The translations under genes and the position numbers were made by a program. Shown here in pieces: positions 1 to 5,257 of a stretch of 6,164 bases of DNA (the first letter of the stretch is position 1; each line of letters opens with the position of its first letter). Source of the DNA: Syntrophaceae bacterium. GTDB taxonomy: Bacteria; Desulfobacterota; Syntrophorhabdia; Syntrophorhabdales; WCHB1-27. The notes beneath the pieces were generated by a model. That model did not search any database and was not told the DNA's origin. It saw only the letters and a list, made by a program, of their open reading frames with translations. The stretch covers positions 2,571 through 8,734 of the forward strand of contig PLSJ01000230.1 of assembly GCA_003165115.1 (NCBI GenBank), read 5' to 3'.

Positions 1-818
1 GGCGGAAGGGGCATGGGAACGGGTCCTTCAGGCGGCGTGGAATCCTGGCCCGAAGGCTCCGGTTCCCCCCCGCTCTCCGGGGGAGTTCCCGTTCCGGTAG
101 TCCCGTCACCTCCGGAAGCACCGGGAAGACCTGCTTCCCATCTCGGGGACGTGACACCTCGAAGAAAACTTCTGATCTGGGTATCACCCGCGGGCCTCGG
201 CTGCGTAGGAGCGCCACCGGGCCCCGAAACGGTTGAGGTGTACCCCGAGGTCAAAGGCTGGATCACCCCCGGATGCCTCGGGTTATACAGGTAGCCTCTT
301 CCGGAGACGAGGATCACCGTCGTTGCGTGGGCTTCGACCCCCACGAGCATGTTGGTATCCCTCACGCCGGCAACGGCGTTCTCCGTGTGTACTTCGAATT
401 TGTTTCCCTCGACAAAGGCTACGACCTTTTTCGCCAGGTCATCCGCCGAGACCGCCTGGACTCTACCACCGTAAAGCCTCACCACGTTGCTGTTTTTTCC
501 GCCCCCGACCATATACTCCTTGATCTCGACCCTGCTGCCCGGACCGATCCTCAAGACGTTCCGGTTCAGGAAGGTTACCTCCGCCTTGCTCCGGCTCTTT
601 GTCCTGTAGATATCCCCCACCGCCACGAGATCCCCGGGGGAAACCGTGGTGGCCATATTCTTGCCCGGACGCAGCACATCCACCGGGCCCTCCATCTGCG
701 TGATCTTCCCGCAGGGAGCGGCAAAGGCGGCAACGGATGAGAGGAGCATCAAAAAAAGAAACGAGACGAGTCCATTTTTCAGGATAAAGCACGACAGGGC
801 ATACCTCCTCCCGGGCAC
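1..818 (-). CDS. FecR-domain exported protein, partial (C-terminus beyond left edge), start uncertain
   Basis: The reading frame is open from about 818 to the left edge (272 codons). Numbered from GTG 818, it has a positively charged N-region, a hydrophobic stretch at residues 17-34 (LVSFLFLMLLSSVAAFA) and a plausible signal-peptidase site near A34, so export is likely. Residues 38-175 form a FecR-like beta domain: a 'GDxxxxGDIYRTKSRSKAEV' region, LRIGPGSRVEI, and the typical FEVHTENAVAGVRDT segment at 141-155. Residues 199-272 are a Pro/Gly/Ser/Thr-rich low-complexity tail. FecR domains are carbohydrate- or envelope-associated modules, and in deltaproteobacteria are often encoded beside CHASE2 cyclases, as here. 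The start is odd: the only strong Shine-Dalgarno (803-810) precedes an ATG at 802 in another frame, which stops after seven codons. GTG 818 is the best in-frame start; ATG 749 would cut away most of the signal peptide. Family call firm, start weak. Confidence 0.85.
   Translation of the reverse strand, partial: MPGRRYALSCFILKNGLVSFLFLMLLSSVAAFAAPCGKITQMEGPVDVLRPGKNMATTVSPGDLVAVGDIYRTKSRSKAEVTFLNRNVLRIGPGSRVEIKEYMVGGGKNSNVVRLYGGRVQAVSADDLAKKVVAFVEGNKFEVHTENAVAGVRDTNMLVGVEAHATTVILVSGRGYLYNPRHPGVIQPLTSGYTSTVSGPGGAPTQPRPAGDTQIRSFLRGVTSPRWEAGLPGASGGDGTTGTGTPPESGGEPEPSGQDSTPPEGPVPMPLP
803..810 (-). promoter_or_regulatory. Strong Shine-Dalgarno (GAGGAGGT) pointing at an out-of-frame ATG
   Basis: On the minus strand GAGGAGGT sits directly before ATG at 802-800. 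That ATG reads M-P-C-R-A-L-S and then stops at 781-779, while the FecR signal peptide lies in another frame across the same bases. The site is either a relic of the true FecR start broken by a one-base deletion (or sequence error), or a tiny leader ORF coupled to FecR translation. Confidence 0.6.
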
Positions 819-919
819 CCGAGGCGAATAATGGCGCCGGGGGAGCGGGGGCGGTGCTTTTCGTCCCTCACGGATGGTAAGGTTTTGGCAGGTTATCATT
901 ACACTCTTATTATGCCGAT

Positions 920-946
920 ATTATACTATGCATTACGCTATGTCAA
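920..946 (-). promoter_or_regulatory. Sigma-70-type promoter for the FecR gene
   Basis: On the minus strand there is a perfect TTGACA (946-941) and a perfect TATAAT (925-920) separated by 15 bp. Shifting the -10 to the overlapping TAATAT gives a 17-bp spacer. The surrounding 880-950 stretch is AT-rich in an otherwise GC-rich window. Transcription would start near 913 and leave a leader of roughly 95 nt before GTG 818, or about 110 nt before ATG 802. The FecR gene therefore seems to be transcribed independently of the upstream cyclase. Confidence 0.7.
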
Positions 947-965
947 GAGAAAATGAGAGCGTGAC

Positions 966-998
966 AAAAGCCGGGCCGGATCGGCGGCCGAAACCGGC
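966..998 (-). terminator. Possible weak terminator after the cyclase gene
   Basis: Just downstream of the cyclase stop codon, the minus strand carries GCCGG (998-994) and CCGGC (974-970) flanking a GC-rich interior that can itself pair (CGG/CCG), followed by TTTT (969-966). The outer stem is only 5 bp and the T-tract short, so termination may be partial. Confidence 0.35.
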
Positions 999-1001
999 GC
1001 G

Positions 1002-2960
1002 TTATTTTTCCGTGAGATGCACGACCTCGCCGGAAGGGCATTCGGTAATGACCGTCCCCGCGCCTTTGGGCGCGGCGGCCACTTCATAGATCGCCACGGG
1101 CCGCCCCTTCCCCTTGACCCGGACGCGGTCGAGCCCGGTCACCTTCAGTCCTGCGAGCCTGCCGTCCCCGATCGGTCCCCTCAATCTGTCGAGGGTATAT
1201 TCCGTGATCACGATATGGCATCCGTATTTTCTCGTGAGACCTTCGATGCGCGAGCCGAGGTTGACGTGGTCTCCGATGACCGTGTAATCCATCTTCTTGC
1301 CCTCGGCGCCGATGTTGCCCACCAGGACTTCACCCGTGTTGATGCCGATGCCGCTGTCGAAGGGATCCTTTCCTTCCGCCCTCCATTTCGCCTGAAGCCT
1401 CTTCAAGTGTTCGATCATGTCGACGGCGCATTTGACGGCCCGCTCGGCATGGTCTTCCTGGCGCAGCGGCGCCCCCCAAAACGCCACGATCGCATCCCCG
1501 ATGAATTTATCGAGGGTACCTTCCCATGAGAAGATCACCTGGGCCATCTCCCCCAGGTATTCGTTGAGCAGCGACACCACTTGCTCGGGGGAATGTCTTT
1601 CCGAGAAAGTGGTAAAGGCCACGACATCCGAAAAGAGCACGGTGACCTCTCTTCGCGATCCCCCGAGCCTCGCGAGATCGGGGTTGTTGATAAGCTCATT
1701 GACCACCCTCTCGGTGACGTAGCTCGAGAACATGCCCCTTATCCTTTTGGCGTAACGCTCCTCCATGGTGAACCTGAAGGCCGTCACGACAAAATAGATG
1801 GAGAGCAGGTTCAGCCCGGAAAAGGAGATGTCGATCCACAACCCATTGTGGAAAAAAAGCCGGTAGCCCGCGAAGAATATCGCCGATATGAAGAGGAACG
1901 CCAGGATGGCGCCCAGGGTCGCCCTTGCCCGCAGCATGCAAAGGGAGAAGAGGATGCCCGAGGCGAGCAGCACGAAAAGGCTCGTCACCTTCTTTGTCCG
2001 TTCGGGGAACCTCCGCTCCAGGATAGAGGCGACCACGCTCGCGTGTTTCTCGATGCCCGGCATCGCGGGGGACGCCGGGGTGACCCTCACGTCGTAGATA
2101 CCCGTCGCCGTCGCTCCGACAAGCACGATCTTGCCCTTTATGGAAGCGCGGTCCGCCTTCCCCTCCAGCAGGTCGGCCGCGGATATGCGGGGAAAGGTGT
2201 TCGCGGGCCCGTAATAGTGGATCAGCAAGCGGTGCCAGGGGTCGGTGGGGATAAAGGTGTCGCCCAGTTGGACGCCTCTCGCGCCATCCACGATGAGGGC
2301 CTCCTGGGGCAGATTATAATAGAGCCGCGCCGCCTGGAGATCGATGGAGGGATAGAACTCACCGTCGTACTCGATGGCCATGATCTCCCACCGCAGCACG
2401 CCGTCGTTGTCCGGTATCATGGTGATGTGGCCGAGGCCGGCGGCCGCGCGAGCGATACGGTCTAGGGTGAGCAGGACATTGGGGGCGGAAATGGGAGGGA
2501 ATAACCGCAGGTCGTCCATGTTCCTGACCATGGGGAAAGACCATCTGGTGAGGTTTTCGTTCCGGATAATCCGTGTTCCGTCCTTGAACGTAAAGACGAT
2601 GGGGAGAAGGACGTTCCCGGCCCGCCCGATCGCCTCAGTGAGCGCGGCGTCGCCGGGCGCCGGGTCCGCGCATATGATATCCATGAGCACGACCTTCGCG
2701 CCCATCTCTTTCAGAGAATCGACGATCTCCGCGAGTTTCTTCCTCTCCCAGGGCCAGCGGCCGATCCTCTCGATGCTCCTGTCGTCTATCGCGACGATCA
2801 CCACGTCGCCGGGAGGCGCCGTACGGCCCCGCAACTGGTACCCGAGATCGTAGAAAAGCAGCTCCAGCCTCTCCAGGGGCAGGGCCTTTCGCATCAGGCA
2901 ACCTGCATAAAAGAGGGTAATGACGAGCCCTATGATGAGGATGACCCTCGTGTGCCTCAA
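1002..2960 (-). CDS. CHASE2-domain class III adenylate/guanylate cyclase, membrane-bound
   Basis: This is a complete 652-residue protein predicted to make a cyclic nucleotide, probably cAMP, from NTP in response to an extracytoplasmic signal. An N-terminal membrane segment (about residues 5-23) precedes a CHASE2 sensor domain (about 27-310), with typical IPDNDGVLR, GKIVLVGATATGIYD and MPGIEKHASV motifs. Three membrane helices follow (about 326-344, 348-367, 374-396), then a linker and the cyclase domain (about 436-628). Visible catalytic residues are metal Asp445 (LFSDVV) and Asp489 (FIGDAIVAFWG), base-contacting Lys485 and Thr560 (DYTVIGD), and transition-state Asn567 and Arg571. The Lys/Thr pair fits class IIIb adenylate cyclases and argues against guanylate specificity. 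The TTG start is supported by GGAGGT five bases upstream; the in-frame N-terminus begins straight into the first membrane helix. It has its own promoter, with FecR downstream on the same strand. The key catalytic residues are all present, so it should be active. Confidence 0.95.
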   Translation of the reverse strand: MRHTRVILIIGLVITLFYAGCLMRKALPLERLELLFYDLGYQLRGRTAPPGDVVIVAIDDRSIERIGRWPWERKKLAEIVDSLKEMGAKVVLMDIICADPAPGDAALTEAIGRAGNVLLPIVFTFKDGTRIIRNENLTRWSFPMVRNMDDLRLFPPISAPNVLLTLDRIARAAAGLGHITMIPDNDGVLRWEIMAIEYDGEFYPSIDLQAARLYYNLPQEALIVDGARGVQLGDTFIPTDPWHRLLIHYYGPANTFPRISAADLLEGKADRASIKGKIVLVGATATGIYDVRVTPASPAMPGIEKHASVVASILERRFPERTKKVTSLFVLLASGILFSLCMLRARATLGAILAFLFISAIFFAGYRLFFHNGLWIDISFSGLNLLSIYFVVTAFRFTMEERYAKRIRGMFSSYVTERVVNELINNPDLARLGGSRREVTVLFSDVVAFTTFSERHSPEQVVSLLNEYLGEMAQVIFSWEGTLDKFIGDAIVAFWGAPLRQEDHAERAVKCAVDMIEHLKRLQAKWRAEGKDPFDSGIGINTGEVLVGNIGAEGKKMDYTVIGDHVNLGSRIEGLTRKYGCHIVITEYTLDRLRGPIGDGRLAGLKVTGLDRVRVKGKGRPVAIYEVAAAPKGAGTVITECPSGEVVHLTEK

Positions 2961-2965
2961 CCGCT

Positions 2966-2971
2966 ACCTCC
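2966..2971 (-). promoter_or_regulatory. Shine-Dalgarno GGAGGT fixing the TTG start of the cyclase
   Basis: GGAGGT on the minus strand lies five bases before TTG at 2960-2958. No in-frame ATG gives a complete first membrane helix, so this site decides the start. Confidence 0.75.
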
Positions 2972-2981
2972 AAATCTCCCT

Positions 2982-3010
2982 ATCTTATCGCGGGTATAGA
3001 GCGATGGCAA
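2982..3010 (-). promoter_or_regulatory. Sigma-70-type promoter for the cyclase gene
   Basis: On the minus strand TTGCCA (3010-3005, 5/6 match to TTGACA) is followed after exactly 17 bp by TAAGAT (2987-2982, 4/6 match to TATAAT). The expected start near 2975 leaves a short leader containing the Shine-Dalgarno and the TTG start. Confidence 0.55.
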
Positions 3011-3063
3011 GCCAATTCTCGGGTGGGTGGGGCGGCCGGGCGCTTTTCGCGCCTGGCACGGTC

Positions 3064-3125
3064 GCCGGGGTGTGTCCGGGTCCTCACATACGAAAAAGTA
3101 TGCTCCGGTCCGGACACACCCCGGC
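3064..3125. repeat. 62-bp near-perfect inverted repeat (REP-like hairpin)
   Basis: The outer arms 3064-3079 and 3110-3125 are 16-bp perfect reverse complements (left arm GCCGGGGTGTGTCCGG). Inside, a symmetric 7x7 unpaired region precedes a second 5-bp stem, CATAC (3087-3091) and GTATG (3098-3102), closing a GAAAAA loop. No T-tract follows on either strand, so this is not a standard intrinsic terminator. Length, intergenic position and the two-stem architecture resemble repetitive extragenic palindromes. It lies upstream of the cyclase promoter and downstream of the 3351-3821 gene. Only one copy is visible in the window. Confidence 0.8.
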
Positions 3126-3350
3126 TCCCGCACCATGCATCGAAAATCTCTCCGGCCGGGAAACGACCTTACTCAATTCACCTGCAACTGGAGCGTCGAA
3201 CTAAGAGCCACGAATCACGAATAGCCATACGAAAGATGAACAAAAAGATAAGCGGGAGTGGCCCGACAGGGCTACGATCCGCTTCAGCGCCTTGTTGGCC
3301 CGTTCTTTTCGCTCTACACTTGTTCTTCGTCCTTCGGCCAGGCCTCTCTG
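3126..3350. other. Non-coding spacer between inverted repeat and the small minus-strand gene
   Basis: No convincing coding frame on either strand. It contains a two-copy tandem CACGAAT (3209-3215 and 3216-3222) and the attC-like dyad annotated separately. With the promoter and inverted repeat on its left, the full gene-free stretch is 2961-3350. Confidence 0.6.
3250..3300 (-). other. Possible decayed attC-like recombination site or structured 3' tail
   Basis: Downstream of the 3351-3821 gene, the minus strand reads GCCAACAAGGCGCTGAAGCG (3299-3280), which strongly resembles the 5' simple site of integron attC elements (AAC followed by AAGGCGCTG). AAGCGG and CCGCTT (3284-3279 and 3255-3250) pair as an outer stem around an inner GCCC/GGGC hairpin (3261-3264 and 3269-3272). 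The expected partner half-site with GTTRRRY is not evident, so the site would be incomplete. A chance resemblance plus a simple hairpin is the alternative. Confidence 0.25.
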
Positions 3351-3821
3351 TCACCGCATATTGAACAGCGAGACAATGGTCCTCATCGTTACCCTATAAA
3401 GCTGCTTGTCTTTTGAACGATCCGAGTTGAAGTAAATGCCATCCATCGGACCGTATGAGCCTCGGAAGGACGGTGTGAACACATAGCTGTGTACAAACTT
3501 GTGGCATAGCCAAAGAACGGGTCGACGCGACGCCGTCTTTTGGTTCAATGCGTAGTGAAGACCTATCATGTCCCAATTGGTGCTGTCGACCGGCTGGCCG
3601 TTGAATGGAAACTCGTCAACGCGAACGGTCTTGTTCGAGAGGCGCGAGGGAAGACCCTCAGCTTCGATCAATTTCCGGATACAATAGAAACCGATCATGA
3701 CTTGTTGCTCGATTTCCGCGAACTGCTCAAGAGTAAAGTGAGCCTTCTGCGCCTGAAGGCATTTTAGCGAGGATGCCCGTCGTCGCAAGTCATCCTTCCA
3801 GTACTTAGATTCCCAGATCAT
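3351..3821 (-). CDS. Conserved-looking small protein of unknown function
   Basis: This 156-residue protein has no signal peptide, membrane segment or cysteine cluster, so it is probably cytosolic. I do not recognise an enzymatic motif. Features resembling a widespread uncharacterised family are the opening MIWESKYWKDDL, a helix IGFYCIRKLIEAEGL at about residues 43-57, LCHKFVHSYVF at about 105-115 and GIYFNSDR at about 128-135; this likeness is from memory. The ATG start is preceded by GAGAGG three bases away, a slightly close Shine-Dalgarno, and by a promoter at 3872-3901. Codon use is more mixed (TTG, CTA, GTA, CGA) and GC lower than in the flanking cyclase and MBL genes, and the surrounding DNA is AT-rich. 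This suggests recent acquisition, possibly as a cassette. It interrupts the cyclase-to-phosphodiesterase interval and has no visible functional link to either. Confidence 0.75.
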   Translation of the reverse strand: MIWESKYWKDDLRRRASSLKCLQAQKAHFTLEQFAEIEQQVMIGFYCIRKLIEAEGLPSRLSNKTVRVDEFPFNGQPVDSTNWDMIGLHYALNQKTASRRPVLWLCHKFVHSYVFTPSFRGSYGPMDGIYFNSDRSKDKQLYRVTMRTIVSLFNMR

Positions 3822-3871
3822 GTTCCTCTCAGCGCCAACTACTTTTTTATGCTGATTACACGTTTGCTCCC

Positions 3872-3901
3872 ATTCTATGTCATAAAATCGAATGCAGTCA
3901 A
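3872..3901 (-). promoter_or_regulatory. Sigma-70-type promoter for the small unknown gene
   Basis: On the minus strand TTGACT (3901-3896) and TAGAAT (3877-3872), each 5/6 to consensus, are separated by 18 bp. A start near 3865 leaves a leader of about 44 nt before ATG 3821. Confidence 0.5.
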
Positions 3902-3962
3902 CGAAAAGTGGCAGAAAAGGTGTTCCAGAAGGTCATTCCGATACGTATAATAGGGAATACAG

Positions 3963-3987
3963 TGTGATTATACGCACGGAGTATAAT
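3963..3987. promoter_or_regulatory. Palindromic operator-like site overlapping a CRP-like motif
   Basis: ATTATAC (3967-3973) and GTATAAT (3981-3987) are perfect 7-bp inverted arms around a 7-base spacer. The same bases contain TGTGA-N6-GCACG (3963-3978), matching 8 of 10 defined positions of the CRP consensus TGTGA-N6-TCACA. The site lies between the two divergent genes. Assignment to a cAMP receptor is inference. Confidence 0.35.
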
Positions 3988-4237
3988 TGAGCCGATTTGT
4001 TATACTGTTCGAAAGGTTAGATACCCGATTGCCAATGAAATCCGCCATGACCTGAGAAAGAGTCGGATCACGGACTTCAGGAAGAAGTGTCGGACGTGTC
4101 CAGAACGTCCTATCGCCGTTTTTTCGAGATGTTTTATGTCACTTCCGGTTCTTGCCCCTCCCTGGCATGTCCGGTCGTCTTGCGTCCGAAGTCCTTATTT
4201 ATAGACCGCCTTCCCACAGGCACCGGCGAAAAGGTTC

Positions 4238-4267
4238 TTGACAGGAGTCGGCCCTATCTCATAGAAT
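4238..4267 (+). promoter_or_regulatory. Sigma-70-type promoter for the MBL-fold phosphodiesterase gene
   Basis: A perfect TTGACA (4238-4243) and TAGAAT (4262-4267, 5/6) are separated by 18 bp. The expected transcription start near 4274 is almost at the GTG start codon at 4276, implying a leaderless or near-leaderless message. No Shine-Dalgarno precedes GTG 4276, which agrees. Confidence 0.5.
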
Positions 4268-4275
4268 GCCTCAAC

Positions 4276-5040
4276 GTGAAAATAAGGATACTCGGCTGTT
4301 ACGGCGGCGTTACCCATTATCACAGAGTGACCTCCTTCCTTCTCGACGATTCGGTCCTGCTCGACGCCGGAACGGTTTCGGAGGTCCTCGGCGCAGACGA
4401 GCTTAAGAAGATAAGGGCCGTCCTCGTAAGCCATGCCCACTGGGACCATATCAGGGACCTCCCCACCCTTGCCGACAACCTGTTCTCCCTCGGCTGCCGG
4501 GGCATCGCTCTGGCCGCCGTCAAACCTGTCCTCGACGTCGTGCTGGCGCATCTGTTCAACGACAAGATATATCCGGATTTCACCCGCATACCGTCGCCGG
4601 AATCGCCGGTGATCGTGCCTTTTCCGCTCGAAGCGGAGAGCACCGTCGTGCTCGAAGGCATGGAAATAACGCCCGTGCCCGTGAGCCATACGGTTGCCTG
4701 CACCGCCTTTCTCGTAAAAAAAGGCGGGAAAGGCTTCATGTTTACGGCCGATTCGGGGCATACGGAACGATTCTGGAAGATTGCCCGAAAGGAGACGGGA
4801 CTGGAGTTTATTCTGGCGGACGTCTCTTTTCCGAGCAGGATGGAGGACGTCGCCGTGATGAGCGGCCACATGACGCCCACCATGCTCCGGGCGCGCCTTC
4901 GCTCTTACGGACTGCTGGACAGGACCGTCTACATCACCCACATGAAGCCCTTCTTTTGCGAAGAGATCATCGGGGAAGTGGCGTCGATGGGCGAGAAGAA
5001 CATAAGGTTCCTCGAACAGGGGGAGACCATAACATTCTGA
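4276..5040 (+). CDS. MBL-fold hydrolase, probable 3',5'-cyclic-nucleotide phosphodiesterase
   Basis: From GTG 4276 this is a 254-residue cytosolic protein with a metallo-beta-lactamase fold. The metal motif HAHWDH is at residues 53-58 (His53, His55, Asp57, His58), with further likely ligands His138 (VPVSHTV), Asp159 (TADSGHT), and His198 or His222. The opening KIRILGCYGG, the early TSFLLDD-LLDAG, NDKIYPDF and the C-terminal FLEQGETITF resemble proteins annotated as class II-like cyclic-nucleotide phosphodiesterases in deltaproteobacteria; that likeness is from memory. It would hydrolyse cAMP to AMP and so oppose the cyclase at 1002-2960. Other MBL reactions (RNase Z-like or general phosphodiesterase) remain possible. 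The frame is open back to GTG 4087, but the extra 63 residues show no fold element, and a promoter lies inside them, so the short start is preferred. The next gene starts 217 bases downstream on the same strand. Confidence 0.85.
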   Translation: MKIRILGCYGGVTHYHRVTSFLLDDSVLLDAGTVSEVLGADELKKIRAVLVSHAHWDHIRDLPTLADNLFSLGCRGIALAAVKPVLDVVLAHLFNDKIYPDFTRIPSPESPVIVPFPLEAESTVVLEGMEITPVPVSHTVACTAFLVKKGGKGFMFTADSGHTERFWKIARKETGLEFILADVSFPSRMEDVAVMSGHMTPTMLRARLRSYGLLDRTVYITHMKPFFCEEIIGEVASMGEKNIRFLEQGETITF

Positions 5041-5147
5041 AAGCCCGGCCGACCGGCAGCATCGTGAGAAGGCGTATCCCGGACCCCCGTTACGTAAGCG
5101 AGCCCCCTTCGAAACGAGTTTACGCGCCCTTAACCTCCGCTTTCCAC

Positions 5148-5202
5148 GTGGATGGAACCCGCTTCCGTCCCGGCGTGGCCGCCGGGTGGTGCAGACATCC
5201 AC
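5148..5202. repeat. Nested stem-loop upstream of the acyl-CoA synthetase gene
   Basis: Outer arms GTGGAT (5148-5153) and ATCCAC (5197-5202) enclose an inner perfect stem CCCGGC (5169-5174) and GCCGGG (5181-5186) with a six-base loop. The outer left arm also overlaps the palindrome TCCACGTGGA (5143-5152). No T-tract follows the inner stem. It could be a structured leader or a transcript-end stabiliser for the preceding gene; I recognise no riboswitch class. Confidence 0.35.
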
Positions 5203-5257
5203 TTTACTACCGGGGCGGGATTGGGTTAACCTTTATAAAAAGAGGGAACAAGACCGG

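Larger units (their letters stand above)
3822..4275. other. AT-rich non-coding region between divergent genes
   Basis: I see no supportable gene here. The stretch holds the minus-strand promoter at 3872-3901, TATAAT-like boxes at 3946-3951, 3982-3987 and 4001-4006 on the plus strand without good -35 partners, a palindrome with a CRP-like motif at 3963-3987, a 6-bp hairpin GGACGT/ACGTCC (4092-4110) with a TTTTTT run (4119-4124) eight bases later, and the phosphodiesterase promoter at 4238-4267. An open frame from GTG 4087 joins the downstream gene in phase, but its first 63 residues look unlike the protein family and are probably not translated. Confidence 0.55.

Noticed and set aside
463..792. 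109-codon minus-strand frame overlapping the FecR gene
   Set aside because: Its Gly/Arg/Gln-rich product has no fold signal, while the adjacent frame encodes a signal peptide and FecR motifs across the same bases.
1581..2465. 294-codon open frame on the plus strand inside the cyclase
   Set aside because: Runs opposite to an intact cyclase with all catalytic residues; the product is charged and low in hydrophobic core residues.
3209..3222. CACGAAT tandem pair as a CRISPR or satellite
   Set aside because: Only two 7-base copies; too short and too few for any array.
3278..3300. Complete, functional integron attC site
   Set aside because: Only one half resembles attC; no matching GTTRRRY half or integrase is visible, so only a low-confidence relic is reported.
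4092..4124. Hairpin GGACGT/ACGTCC followed by TTTTTT as a terminator
   Set aside because: The stem is only 6 bp and the T-run begins eight bases after it, and no plus-strand gene ends just upstream.
4007..4203. Open plus-strand stretch reading VRKVRYPIANEIRHDLRKSR...
   Set aside because: It looked like a gene remnant, but it has no start codon or ribosome site, ends in composition unlike a protein, and I recognise no family.
4195..5202. 335-codon open frame on the minus strand
   Set aside because: It lies antisense to the MBL-fold gene, whose metal motif and family features are clear; the antisense product is Arg/His/Gly-rich with no domain, as expected from a GC-rich shadow frame.
5203..5239. 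Promoter TTTACT / TATAAA before the acyl-CoA synthetase
   Set aside because: The spacing is 25 bp, outside the sigma-70 range, and no better -35 accompanies TATAAA at 5234-5239.
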